Assembly (NCBI GenBank): GCA_016350165.1
Contig: CP066225.1
Location: forward strand, 4,030,001-4,094,000
Length of the DNA: 64,000 bases
Reading direction: 5' to 3'
Source: Planctomycetota bacterium
Lineage (GTDB): Bacteria > Planctomycetota > Phycisphaerae > Phycisphaerales > Phycisphaeraceae
Part shown: piece by piece, positions 12,222-20,577 of the stretch
How the letters are laid out: every line of letters starts with the position of its first letter
Numbering within the stretch: position 1 is the stretch's first letter
Notes under the pieces: generated by a model
Told to the model about the DNA's origin: nothing
Seen by the model: only the letters and a program-made list of their open reading frames with translations
Databases searched by the model: none
Translations under genes and position numbers: made by a program

Positions 12222-13061
12222 ATGCACATGACTGATTCATCCCAATCATCCACACCTCTCTCCGACGCCATCCTCAACGTCAAAGATGTTCATTTCACAT
12301 ACCCCCAGACCACCAGCCCCGTCCTCACCGACATATCTCTCTCCCTCCGCACTAATCGCATCTGTGCTCTCATCGGCCCCAATGCCGCTGGTAAATCCAC
12401 TCTCATCAAGCTCATGCTCGGCCAACTCTCTCCCACTCAAGGCTCCATCACCCTAGGCTCACACTCCGTCTCCTCACTACCACCCATCGATCGCGCCAAG
12501 CACATCTGCTACGTCCCTCAACGTGGCTCGCTCTCATTCGCCTACACCGTCCGCCAAGTCGTCGAAATGGGCCGCTTCGCTCTCGGCAAATCAGAAGCCG
12601 CCGTCAACTGGGCACTCGAACTCTGTGACTTAAAACCTCAGGAAAACAAAATCTACGCCGAACTCTCAGGCGGCCAACAACAGCGTGTCACCATCGCTCG
12701 CGCCCTCGCTCAAAGTTACACCGACCCCGCATCTTCACCATCCCAAAACCCCGCCTCAAAACTAAAAGTCTTCCTCCTCGACGAGCCCGGCTCCAACCTC
12801 GACCTCTGGCATGTTCAGCAAATGATGAACGTTCTCAAAGAACGTGCAGACGCCGGTTTCGCCGTCCTCGTCGTCCTTCACGATCTCAATCTCGCCGCAC
12901 GTTACGCCGACGACGTCATCCTCCTCAACCAAGGCAACCTTGTCGCAGCAGGTCCTTGGGACACCGTCCTGCAGAAACACATCCTCGAAGACGTCTACCG
13001 TGTTCACCTTCACCAGGTTCATAGCGAACACACCAATCGACCCATGTTCTTTGTCGATTAA
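12222..13061 (+). CDS. ABC transporter ATP-binding protein, iron/haem-complex type
   Basis: ATPase subunit of an importer. Walker A is GPNAAGKST, the signature is ELSGGQQQRVTIARALAQ, Walker B is VFLLDEPGSNLD, and the H-loop is VVLHDLNLAARYADD. The pattern and the DLNLAARYAD wording match the FecE/HmuV/BtuD group that energises iron-siderophore, haem or cobalamin uptake. No permease or binding protein is next to it, so it is an orphan or works with partners elsewhere. The frame extends back to 12114, but the ATG at 12222 follows a -10-like box by 7 bases and gives a normal length (279 residues). A nonconserved insert of about 14 residues precedes Walker B. Confidence 0.85.
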   Translation: MHMTDSSQSSTPLSDAILNVKDVHFTYPQTTSPVLTDISLSLRTNRICALIGPNAAGKSTLIKLMLGQLSPTQGSITLGSHSVSSLPPIDRAKHICYVPQRGSLSFAYTVRQVVEMGRFALGKSEAAVNWALELCDLKPQENKIYAELSGGQQQRVTIARALAQSYTDPASSPSQNPASKLKVFLLDEPGSNLDLWHVQQMMNVLKERADAGFAVLVVLHDLNLAARYADDVILLNQGNLVAAGPWDTVLQKHILEDVYRVHLHQVHSEHTNRPMFFVD

Positions 13062-13166
13062 CCCAATTCTGCATCTCACCTCACTACTTTTCCCAAATAT
13101 ATCAGAGCCTTTTTGCATCACCCTTGTTAAAATAACAACGACGTTATTGCTCACGAAAGGCAAAAC

Positions 13167-14012
13167 ATGCACTTGCTGACCCTTACAACTTCTCTCGCTC
13201 AAGGTGGAGGCTCTTCCAGTTGGAACGAGATCCTCTTCTTTGTCATCGCGCTCATCATCATGATTGCTGGCACCATCGCCAATGCCATCAAAGAATACTT
13301 CAAAGCACAAAAACGAAAGAAGCAAGCACAGCAGCAGGGCAGTAGTGGTCTCAACGAAAATCTCTCAACCATGCAATCACGTCGTCAACAGGAAACACAA
13401 GCCCGTTCAGGAAACCGCATGAACGATCCTGAGCCCGCCAACCTCACCATGGCCGAACGCATCGCCCGTGCTCGTGCAAAAGCTCAATACGAGCAGCGTC
13501 ACCTCAAAGAGCAGCAAAAAGACGAAGCCGCACAAATCCGTCAACAGCAACAACAGCATAAGCACGAACACTACGGACGCACTGAAGAGCAAGACAACGC
13601 ACTCGCCGTAGAACGTGCACGTCAACAAGCTGAAGCATACAAACGCCAACAACGCGAAGAGGAAATTAAGCGGCAACAGGAACAGCGTCGTCAGCAAATT
13701 CAACAGCGTCAACAACAACAGCGTGAACGTCAGCAGCGTGCGCTCACCGATCAACAGCAAGAGCAATCTCGTCGCCGTGCTCGTCAAGCTCAAGCTCAAG
13801 CTCAAAAACAAGCCGCCGAACAGCAGAACCAACCGCAACGCAAACAAGAGCAAGCAGTCGCAGCAACACCGATCGCCGCCTTTGCCACAGGCAACGACAT
13901 CGACTTCTCGCAACTCGATGCAAATGACCTGAGAAAAGCATTTGTCCTCAAGGAAATCCTCGACCGCCCCGTCGGCCTCCGTGACGACGATCCTTCAGCT
14001 TCCCTTCTCTAA
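13167..14012 (+). CDS. Single-pass membrane protein with a Gln/Arg-rich coiled coil
   Basis: 281 residues. An N-terminal membrane segment (about residues 24-45, ILFFVIALIIMIAGTIANAI) is followed by a long, highly charged, Gln-rich helix (about 60-230) and a short compact C-terminus, IDFSQLDANDLRKAFVLKEILDRP. The first 15 residues are hydrophobic, so a signal anchor is likely and the coiled coil probably faces the cytoplasm. I do not recognise a named family. The tail looks like a small folded or docking element, since it breaks sharply with the low-complexity part. GAAAGG sits 6 bases before the ATG. Confidence 0.65.
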   Translation: MHLLTLTTSLAQGGGSSSWNEILFFVIALIIMIAGTIANAIKEYFKAQKRKKQAQQQGSSGLNENLSTMQSRRQQETQARSGNRMNDPEPANLTMAERIARARAKAQYEQRHLKEQQKDEAAQIRQQQQQHKHEHYGRTEEQDNALAVERARQQAEAYKRQQREEEIKRQQEQRRQQIQQRQQQQRERQQRALTDQQQEQSRRRARQAQAQAQKQAAEQQNQPQRKQEQAVAATPIAAFATGNDIDFSQLDANDLRKAFVLKEILDRPVGLRDDDPSASLL

Positions 14013-14067
14013 AATCAACAAAAAACACTTCATTTCCAGTTGTTTCGCATTCACGCTATCCCTCACC

Positions 14068-14073
14068 TAAAAT
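14068..14073 (+). promoter_or_regulatory. Candidate -10 box for a leaderless transcript
   Basis: TAAAAT ends 6 bases before the macrodomain gene's ATG, and no Shine-Dalgarno is present. Confidence 0.35.
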
Positions 14074-14079
14074 ATCCCC

Positions 14080-14736
14080 ATGAACGATATCCCTCTGCAG
14101 CAATCGCCCAACGACCCAATCCTTGATCGCATCGAAGTCATCGTCGAGGACATCACCACGCTCAAAGTGGATGCAATCGTTAATGCCGCTAACGAATCTT
14201 TACTCGGCGGCGGAGGTGTCGATGGTGCGATCCATCGTGCTGCAGGCCCAGACCTCCTCGCACACAACAAGACCCTCGACGGCTGCAAGACAGGACTCGC
14301 CGTTATCACTCCCTCATTCAATCTTGCCCCCCAAGGCATCAAAAATATCATCCATACCGTCGGCCCAATCTGGAACGAAGTTACCGATAACCCACTTCCC
14401 GGCCAACCAAACGTCAACGAAAAAATCGGCTACACACTCGAAGATACCCTTCTTGCAAACTGCTACATGCAATCTCTCTTTCTTGCATCTAATCACAAGT
14501 TAGAAGCTGTCGCATTCCCATCCATCTCCACAGGTGTCTACAACTTCCCCAAACCACGTGCCGCCAAGATCGCCTTCGGCCACGTCTACGGCTATCTCTC
14601 CAACTACGCGCCCTCACTCGAAAACGACTTCCCCCAAAAAGTCATCTTCTGCTGCTACTCACAAGCAGATGCAGACCTCTACCTCCAAACCATTGCCGAT
14701 AAAGATGACTGGATGTTCAATCGAGGTCGTGTTTAA
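14080..14736 (+). CDS. Macrodomain protein (ADP-ribose-binding, YmdB/MacroD-like)
   Basis: Macrodomains bind ADP-ribose and often hydrolyse O-acetyl-ADP-ribose or ADP-ribosylated proteins. The match is good: DITTLKVDAIVNAANESLLGGGGVDGAIHRAAG (residues about 25-58), GCKTGLAVITPSFNL, IIHTVGPIW, and the SISTGVYNFP loop near residue 149 that holds the diphosphate. The Asn and Asp of NAANxxLxxGGGVDGAIH that act in MacroD-type hydrolases are present. About 218 residues against a usual 170-180; the excess is a loop before the second half and the C-terminus. The substrate cannot be told from sequence. No toxin or ADP-ribosyltransferase is next to it. Confidence 0.88.
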   Translation: MNDIPLQQSPNDPILDRIEVIVEDITTLKVDAIVNAANESLLGGGGVDGAIHRAAGPDLLAHNKTLDGCKTGLAVITPSFNLAPQGIKNIIHTVGPIWNEVTDNPLPGQPNVNEKIGYTLEDTLLANCYMQSLFLASNHKLEAVAFPSISTGVYNFPKPRAAKIAFGHVYGYLSNYAPSLENDFPQKVIFCCYSQADADLYLQTIADKDDWMFNRGRV

Positions 14737-14809
14737 ACTAGCACTACTCCCTAACGCCCGACTTTCTATCCCCATTGACAATCACCCTCACATAAATCAA
14801 ACTTGATCC

Positions 14810-15256
14810 GTGAGACTCACACTTTTACTCATCCTTACCACGCTCCTGACCGTTGGCTGTTCCGGCCAACCCAAGGTTGTTCTGCACTCACAACCAGGCC
14901 CTACCAAAACAGTCGTACTCAGTGGATCACACCCACTTCGCCCTGAAATTAAAGACATTTTACGCGATGAAGGATGGACTATTCAGCGCTTTGGCCGCAA
15001 CGAAGATCACCAAGGCAACATCGACGAATACCCGCGTTTCGACCATTCTAAAGCAACGCCAGCCTATCACTTCCTCGACATCGCCTCTTATGTCTACGAG
15101 CCTTCCGACAATCCCTTATTATCAACATACCGCGTTGATATCCGCATGTTCGGATCAGACCCCAATCGTGATATATTCCACATAAAAGGTTACGCAACAA
15201 AGATTCTTATCCTTGATCACTTCAGACATCTCATCAATGGTCGATATATGGAATAG
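14810..15256 (+). CDS. Small lipoprotein of unknown function
   Basis: 148 residues. The signal peptide ends in the lipobox LTVGC near residue 17, so the mature protein should be lipid-anchored at the outer or cytoplasmic membrane. The rest has no motif I recognise. The start is GTG, without a clear ribosome site. A second lipoprotein gene starts 36 bases after its stop; the pair probably forms one transcript ending at the hairpin at 15862. Confidence 0.6.
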   Translation: MRLTLLLILTTLLTVGCSGQPKVVLHSQPGPTKTVVLSGSHPLRPEIKDILRDEGWTIQRFGRNEDHQGNIDEYPRFDHSKATPAYHFLDIASYVYEPSDNPLLSTYRVDIRMFGSDPNRDIFHIKGYATKILILDHFRHLINGRYME

Positions 15257-15292
15257 GGCGGTCCATCAGTAACCAGACCACAGGTGGGATCA

Positions 15293-15829
15293 ATGTCACA
15301 TATCAAATCTGTTCTTCAGGCAACCGTGTTTGTTATGCTTATCCTCACGTTGACTGGATGCTCACTCTTCCGTAGTGAAACAGTCGACGATATGATCGTT
15401 GGATCAGCACCTTCAAACCCTGCTGCCATCGACTACTACAACGTATACGAACCATACAGCGATGCCGCCGAAGGCCTCAAAGGTACATGGTATCTCCACA
15501 ACTCTTCAGGCGGTTGGGACCTCATCCTCTACGAAAACGGCTTCTATTCCCTACAAAAACTCGTCGGCTACGGAATGGATGACTCAGAAGTCGGTACCTT
15601 CAAACTCAAAGGCAACGTCCTATACCTTTCGCCTAATGGACAGTTAGACGAATCTCGCCGTCGTCAATGGGCGCCTCGCAAACTCCTCGTCATGCAAAAC
15701 GAAACCAATACTATCCTCGTCCCGAAACGCTATGAAACCCAGTTCCGTAAATACGGCTCCTCACGCTATGTCTGCTTCAACCGTAAAGCACGTAGCGAAG
15801 TCATGGCCTTCGACGAAGACTATCAATAA
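15293..15829 (+). CDS. Lipoprotein of unknown function
   Basis: 178 residues from an ATG with AGGTGGGA 4-5 bases upstream; a GTG at 15284 is in frame but lies inside that ribosome site. The lipobox TLTGC (near residue 23) marks a lipid-anchored protein. The middle (GTWYLHNSSGGWDLILYENGFYSLQ, then GTFKLKGNVLYLSP) alternates short beta strands with turns, like the small beta-barrel domains of lipocalin-type proteins. No ligand can be suggested. Confidence 0.65.
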   Translation: MSHIKSVLQATVFVMLILTLTGCSLFRSETVDDMIVGSAPSNPAAIDYYNVYEPYSDAAEGLKGTWYLHNSSGGWDLILYENGFYSLQKLVGYGMDDSEVGTFKLKGNVLYLSPNGQLDESRRRQWAPRKLLVMQNETNTILVPKRYETQFRKYGSSRYVCFNRKARSEVMAFDEDYQ

Positions 15830-15861
15830 AGATAATTAGTTTTATAGACATCGGACTCATT

Positions 15862-15901
15862 ACACCCGTGTAGCAAACAACCCAGCTACACGGGTGTTTT
15901 T
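15862..15901 (+). terminator. Strong intrinsic terminator
   Basis: Perfect 13-bp stem ACACCCGTGTAGC (15862-15874) and GCTACACGGGTGT (15885-15897), then five T. Confidence 0.92.
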
Positions 15902-16077
15902 GTATCCACATCTAATCAACGGTTAGTAAACATACTCAATTGTTACGTTTGTGAATAGCCGGCGAGCCACGCTCGCCGTGCTCACCACCTCACGATTCCA
16001 AAACACAACTCGTCTGCAACCAGCACCCAATACCCGCTTGCGTCTTAACTCGCAGTAGCACTAATCATTAGCACTAT

Positions 16078-16548
16078 CTATTCCAAAACATGTTTATCCA
16101 ACAACCCAGCCTTCAGCGATGCTTGCGTCAAAACAATCGCAGCTGTATTCGCTAAGTTATATGATCGCACCGGCCCTGGAATCGGTACATAAATACACGT
16201 TTTCGCATACTTCTCACGCCAATTTTCAGGCAGCCCCGTATTTTCATTCCCAAAAATCAAAACATCCCCATCCTCATATGCAGGTTGATCAAACCGCATT
16301 TCGCCAAACTTTGTCACAAGGTAAGGCACTCGATCGCCCAGCCACGTCAAAAACGCATCTTCATCATCATGCAGCGTAATCGTTAGATCTTCCCAATAAT
16401 CCAACCCCGCACGTTTAGCATTCGTGTCCGTGATCTCAAACTTCGTAGGCCCAACAATATGCAAATGCGCATTCATCCCCACACATTGTCTCGCAATGTT
16501 CCCAGTGTTAGGCGGTATTGCCGGTTGATATAAAACAACGTGTATCAT
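16078..16548 (-). CDS. trmL: tRNA (cytidine(34)-2'-O)-methyltransferase
   Basis: SPOUT-class enzyme that 2'-O-methylates the wobble base of certain leucine tRNAs using S-adenosylmethionine. The signature motifs are LYQPAIPPNTGNIARQC at the N-terminus, FGNENTGLP in the middle, and IPGPVRSYNLANTAAIVLTQ near the C-terminus, which together form the knotted SAM pocket. The length from ATG 16548 is 156 residues, as in E. coli TrmL (157). The frame extends 6 bases further to a TTG, but the ATG fits the family and a -10-like box ends 6 bases before it, which suggests a leaderless mRNA. Confidence 0.94.
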   Translation of the reverse strand: MIHVVLYQPAIPPNTGNIARQCVGMNAHLHIVGPTKFEITDTNAKRAGLDYWEDLTITLHDDEDAFLTWLGDRVPYLVTKFGEMRFDQPAYEDGDVLIFGNENTGLPENWREKYAKTCIYVPIPGPVRSYNLANTAAIVLTQASLKAGLLDKHVLE

Positions 16549-16554
16549 CCCCAA

Positions 16555-16560
16555 ATCTTA
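16555..16560 (-). promoter_or_regulatory. Candidate -10 box for leaderless trmL
   Basis: On the minus strand TAAGAT, six bases (TTGGGG), then the trmL ATG. Confidence 0.35.
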
Positions 16561-16595
16561 GATCATTCCCACCCCTTCGCCAAATCACAGCTCTA

Positions 16596-16631
16596 AATAT
16601 AAAAACAGACGCATCTCAAAGATACGTCTGT
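16596..16631 (-). terminator. Intrinsic terminator after the DUF438 gene
   Basis: Arms 16605-16616 and 16620-16631 pair over 12 positions with one wobble; on the minus strand five T follow. Confidence 0.8.
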
Positions 16632-16668
16632 TCCATTTAGGATTTTTTAGCTTCACGACAATTTTGTT

Positions 16669-18345
16669 CTAATCATAAGATAGTAACCGACGGTCACCCT
16701 CGAGGGATCGCTCGTGCGTTAAGTCCTGAGTAACCTCAAGCGTACCCATATACGCACCATCATCATCACGCAGTGCGTAATACCGGATATGCACGAATTT
16801 CTCACCCATTGGAATCCAGAACTCAGCAACGTTCTGTTCCCCCGCCTTAAAATCATCCAGAATCTTCTCAACAATATGCACACTGTGAGGCGGGTGACAG
16901 TTATGCACCAATCTGCCAATCACAGCCTTCGGCCGTTTAAACACACGCTTCGGACTTTCACTAAAGAATCGAACACGATCCTCAGCATCCACAAACGTTA
17001 AATCAACCGGAATTGTCGAGAAAATAGCTGTCAATTGCTCAAGTGTCAGTATCCCTGTCCCGAACTGGATCTTCGCCTTCTTAGCGCTGGTTAGACTAGG
17101 TTGTTCACTACCACGCCCGGCACCATTCGCTGCATTAACTTCTTCACCTTCAACAGGTGGCGACGTAATTCCCAGCGAAACGCTGCCAGTCTTTTTATCA
17201 GTAACGTTACCTTCGGTATTTCCGCCTAGCTTTGCATCAAACTTTGGTGGGATATAACCTTCCTGCGGATCAACTAAGCACCAACCAAACTGTGGAGACT
17301 GTTCCCATATCTGAGCCCACTCAGTTGCTGTAAGTGTCTTCAGTGACATGGGTAACAGAATGTTCTCTTCTTTGAAGATCATCTCAACGACCGACTGCAA
17401 GGCTGGAACGGCATATTGATTGCAATACTCACGCCATTGTTCAGCGGTAGCATCGATTGTTAAGTAGTTTGTACCACAAGCTTTAAGTAGATCGCGAACT
17501 TGGTCGTCTTTGGCCCACATAACGGTTGATGGCCCATTGATGCCATGGCGTTCGAGCATGGAAAACAGCAGATTTTCCTTACGATCATAGTGTTTATCAA
17601 TATCCATCAATTCATTGAGATGCTGACGGGCAGTGTGGTAGGTGGCGTGTTTTGAGGATGGGGTAGGCGTGGATGGATCACACGGATTGCCGTCTTCATC
17701 GACAGCTTCGCACAACACGGACAAGGCTGATTTCAGATTGACCATCAGTTCACTGAGTGCGTCGTTTTCTCTGCGGAAGGTATCGACGGGATGGCCGGGT
17801 AAAACGTTGACACCAAAGTTGTTCTGCATATCTGCAAGGGTTTTGGCTGCGTCTGGTTTCGGTTCATTCTGTGAGCCGCGGTTGGGCAGATGCGCACGGA
17901 TTTCTTCTTCGATCGATAAATCCTGACGCACGGGCAAGGGGATGTTGCCTAAACCTGGTTGTACTTGAGATTGATCGGGATCAACCTGCTCCAATGCGTG
18001 ACTGATTGGGGTGGTTGTTGAACATGATCCGCCATGACCACAGCCGCAACCACTGTGTGGTGAAGGGCTTACGTTGTTTGGATTGTCGTCAGCCATCATC
18101 GGATTGACCATAATGTCGCGAACGACTTGTGAGTGCAGATCGCACATGGAGGTGATCTCCTCTGGGGAGATGCCTTCTGCGATGAGCTCTTGCTCCATTT
18201 GCGCAATTTCAGTCGCATCAACAGCTTGCACGATCTCTTTGAGCTGATTGCGGACGATGTCCGGATCAAGACCTGCATGGAGATGCTTGATGATCTGCTT
18301 GAGTGTGCGAATGCGATTGGCTCGATTGTCGAGTAATTCGCTCAT
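16669..18345 (-). CDS. DUF438 / hemerythrin-like / PAS protein
   Basis: 558 residues in three parts. Residues 1-80 match DUF438 (RIRTLKQIIKHLHAG, then ISPEEITSMCDLHSQVV). Residues about 195-350 look like a four-helix hemerythrin-type domain, with the ARQHLNELMDIDKHYDRKENLLF and IFKEENILLPMSLKTLTATEWAQI segments carrying the His and Glu residues that would bind a diiron centre. Residues about 425-545 are a PAS domain (FVDAEDRVRFFSESPKRVFKRP). Such proteins are thought to sense oxygen or redox state; the output is unknown. The linker holds CGCGHGGSC (near residue 100), a possible extra metal site. It is longer than the 400-450 residues usual for the family. Confidence 0.85.
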   Translation of the reverse strand: MSELLDNRANRIRTLKQIIKHLHAGLDPDIVRNQLKEIVQAVDATEIAQMEQELIAEGISPEEITSMCDLHSQVVRDIMVNPMMADDNPNNVSPSPHSGCGCGHGGSCSTTTPISHALEQVDPDQSQVQPGLGNIPLPVRQDLSIEEEIRAHLPNRGSQNEPKPDAAKTLADMQNNFGVNVLPGHPVDTFRRENDALSELMVNLKSALSVLCEAVDEDGNPCDPSTPTPSSKHATYHTARQHLNELMDIDKHYDRKENLLFSMLERHGINGPSTVMWAKDDQVRDLLKACGTNYLTIDATAEQWREYCNQYAVPALQSVVEMIFKEENILLPMSLKTLTATEWAQIWEQSPQFGWCLVDPQEGYIPPKFDAKLGGNTEGNVTDKKTGSVSLGITSPPVEGEEVNAANGAGRGSEQPSLTSAKKAKIQFGTGILTLEQLTAIFSTIPVDLTFVDAEDRVRFFSESPKRVFKRPKAVIGRLVHNCHPPHSVHIVEKILDDFKAGEQNVAEFWIPMGEKFVHIRYYALRDDDGAYMGTLEVTQDLTHERSLEGDRRLLSYD

Positions 18346-18698
18346 CGTAAGTGCCTTTCAAAGCAAAGGATACGGCTGGAAACAGGCGGAGACAAGATAA
18401 ACAAAGAAAAAAATATCTTTAATTAGTTAACAAGTTTAATGAGAATGAGTCGCAAATCAAGTTGGCGAGGTATTTTTTTTGATTTAGGTGATTGGCTGTG
18501 CGGAGGGGGCGGAGAGGATTAGAACGGAGAAAATCAGAGGGGATCGAAGGGAGGGGGTAAGCGTTGTGTGGCTGGGAGGCAAATGGTGGAGTGGGAGAGT
18601 TGCTGGGAAGAGCGGGGATATGGAGGGTCGTATCGTGCGTGAGAAATCTGTCGAGGATGCGGCGGATTTGTGCGCAATTGATGTGTCCGAAATTCATG

Positions 18699-18750
18699 CA
18701 AAACGCGCGCACAAAAGCGGTATTTAGAATGGTTTTGTGCGCGCGTTTTG
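18699..18750. repeat. Long perfect inverted repeat, hairpin A
   Basis: CAAAACGCGCGCACAAAA (18699-18716) and its exact complement TTTTGTGCGCGCGTTTTG (18733-18750) enclose 16 bases. The left arm AAAACGCGCGCACAAAA differs in one base of 17 from 58110-58126, the end of a dispersed repeat beside the ars operon. Confidence 0.85.
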
Positions 18751-18946
18751 ATGACGTCACATGCATCATTTTTAAATGTTGAGTTTTTACATGTAGTTGC
18801 CAGTCGGGCGATAGCCATCAAATTGAAAAAGTCGATGTATCGCAAATATGCGAAAATCATTGGTTTTGGGCAGGTTTGGAAAGAAAACAATAAGAAACGG
18901 CGAAGTTTGAGCGACTTTTAGCGAGTTTTGGGCAAGTAAAAATGAC

Positions 18947-18981
18947 GCGCGCACAAAAGTGGCGTGCATTTTTGTGCGCGC
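18947..18981. repeat. Inverted repeat, hairpin B
   Basis: GCGCGCACAAAA (18947-18958) and TTTTGTGCGCGC (18970-18981) are exact complements around 11 bases. Same arm sequence as hairpin A, 230 bases away. Confidence 0.85.
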
Positions 18982-19149
18982 ATGATTTGGCCTTTGGCAG
19001 ATAGTGGAGATTGCATCGAAGATTCTGGCAAAATTATTTAGTAGCTTAATTGATCACTTTTGGGCTCGATTGGGAAAGTGTTCTTTCAGTTTACAGTTTT
19101 CCAATTTTGTATTAAATAAGATAGTGATAATCACATTATTCTTCCGGAA

Positions 19150-20091
19150 ATGAAAATGACAAATTTGATTGATGAGAGTATTAATAGCCTACCTAATGAG
19201 GTCAGTATGCGTGCGTATATTGTGTGCTTTTGTGACTTGCTCGGACAAAACAAACGTATAAATGATCTTGAAGCCAAGTATGATGAAATATACTCGGAAA
19301 GTTTTCAAAGAGCTGCACTTCAAATTGTAGATAATGTTCGATTGTTCCGAGAAATGTTCAGATTATATTTTCGTGGTGTATCATTGCAATCCAATGAGAG
19401 TGAAACTTATAAGAAAAAACTTGAAAGAGAGAATGAGTTTACAGCAGATGATTACGTGAATGAAATCAGAAAAATGGGTATTAAATATCAAACGTTCTCA
19501 GATACTTTAATTGCTTACGCACCTTGTGTAATTGATGAAGATGATGGTAGAGTAAATCTCAATGCTATTCATTTAATAATGGGTGTGGTAAGTAGAGCAT
19601 TTTTAGAGTCGTTTTCACTTGAAATACCGTTTCGAGGTGGGATTGATATTGGTTTAGGCTATGAAATAAATGGAAAAGAAATTTCAGGTCCAGCTTTGAG
19701 AGCGGCGTATTATTGTGAAAATAATTTGGCAAAGTGGCCACGGGTTGTTGTAGGGGAATCATTGGTCAAATTATTACGTGAATATGATTTTAAAACTAAA
19801 GAGCGGATCGATCTGGCGAAGCATTGCCGTGAGTTACTAATTTCGACCTCAGATAATATATCAACATTAGATTTTTGTGGAAATGCAGTTAAAGCTAATT
19901 TTGATTTAGATGGGTGGGGGAAAAAGGTACAAAGAGCATATCAATATGTTTTAGCGTCTGAGGAAGAGTTTCGACTAAAGGAAAAATCAACTTTATGTGA
20001 AAGATACTCATTTTTAAGGCAATTTATTGAAGATCAAGCACCGGGTATCATTGATTCGTATCGTTACAAAAAAGCAAGACAAGTTCATTAG
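19150..20091 (+). CDS. Orphan protein with a nucleotide-cyclase-like pattern
   Basis: 313 residues, no family recognised with certainty. The order of motifs resembles a class III nucleotidyl cyclase core: a first strand with an acidic residue (YIVCFCDLLGQ, near 23-33), a second acidic hairpin (FSDTLIAYAP, near 117-126), then PFRGGIDIGLGYEINGKEISGPALRAAYYCE (near 160-190) and PRVVVGESLV. In cyclases the two Asp residues bind metal and RxGIxxG follows. Here the usual GD is SD and the substrate-selecting residues are not obvious, so the domain may be inactive or of new specificity. The gene is visibly AT-richer than its neighbours, lies between the hairpin repeats and a zinc-ribbon gene, and has no partner gene. 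A transferred gene is possible. Confidence 0.4.
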   Translation: MKMTNLIDESINSLPNEVSMRAYIVCFCDLLGQNKRINDLEAKYDEIYSESFQRAALQIVDNVRLFREMFRLYFRGVSLQSNESETYKKKLERENEFTADDYVNEIRKMGIKYQTFSDTLIAYAPCVIDEDDGRVNLNAIHLIMGVVSRAFLESFSLEIPFRGGIDIGLGYEINGKEISGPALRAAYYCENNLAKWPRVVVGESLVKLLREYDFKTKERIDLAKHCRELLISTSDNISTLDFCGNAVKANFDLDGWGKKVQRAYQYVLASEEEFRLKEKSTLCERYSFLRQFIEDQAPGIIDSYRYKKARQVH

Positions 20092-20187
20092 ATTTGAGTG
20101 CTTGTTTGAACGAAGTGTATGCTGTAGATATATGAATGAGATTACTAATACATGAATAGAATAGATTCGTTGATTAGATAAGGATGA

Positions 20188-20577
20188 ATGATGCTTCGTG
20201 GGCGAAGGCGATATTGGAGGCGGGGATTGGTGGTAGGGTGGGTGTGTTGTTTGTTATTGATCATAATCTTTCCGCCTTGGTATCAAACGAATGCGGGGAG
20301 TTTTGCTGGGTTTGGTCATCGGTATTTGTGGGGTTCGCATTTGGTGGCAGGTCGAAGGCATAGCACGCGGATTGTTTTTTTCTGGGAGTTATATATAGCG
20401 GAGGTTTTGGGGGTTTCGGGTTTTGTGTATTGGACGCGTAAGCGTATTGATCTTATGAGAAGTTATGGCGTGTGTGATGAATGTGGTTATGATTTAAAGG
20501 GGACAAGGGATGCGGGGCGAGAGGTGTGCCCTGAGTGTGGGTGGCAGATTGATTGTTTTGATGAAGGGAAATGTTGA
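20188..20577 (+). CDS. Small membrane protein with a C-terminal zinc ribbon
   Basis: 129 residues. Membrane segments lie near residues 10-30 and 65-85. The C-terminus has CDECGYDLKGTRDAGREVCPECGWQID, a two-CxxC zinc ribbon of the kind repeated in many Phycisphaerae proteins. AAGGA precedes the ATG closely; the next codon is also ATG. Its stop overlaps the start region of the following ACP-like gene, so they are translationally coupled. The function is unknown; the ribbon probably mediates protein or nucleic-acid contacts on the cytoplasmic face. Confidence 0.7.
   Translation: MMLRGRRRYWRRGLVVGWVCCLLLIIIFPPWYQTNAGSFAGFGHRYLWGSHLVAGRRHSTRIVFFWELYIAEVLGVSGFVYWTRKRIDLMRSYGVCDECGYDLKGTRDAGREVCPECGWQIDCFDEGKC

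Larger units (their letters stand above)
18346..19149. other. 800-base region with GTGCGC hairpin repeats
   Basis: No credible gene. The left part (18360-18690) is G-rich; the right part is bounded by two hairpin repeats described separately, and the last 150 bases are AT-rich and lead into the orphan gene at 19150. Confidence 0.6.

Noticed and set aside
9600-13930. Long shadow frames opposite the coiled-coil genes
   Set aside because: They arise from Glu/Gln-rich repeated codons on the real strand and have low-complexity Ser/Leu/His composition.
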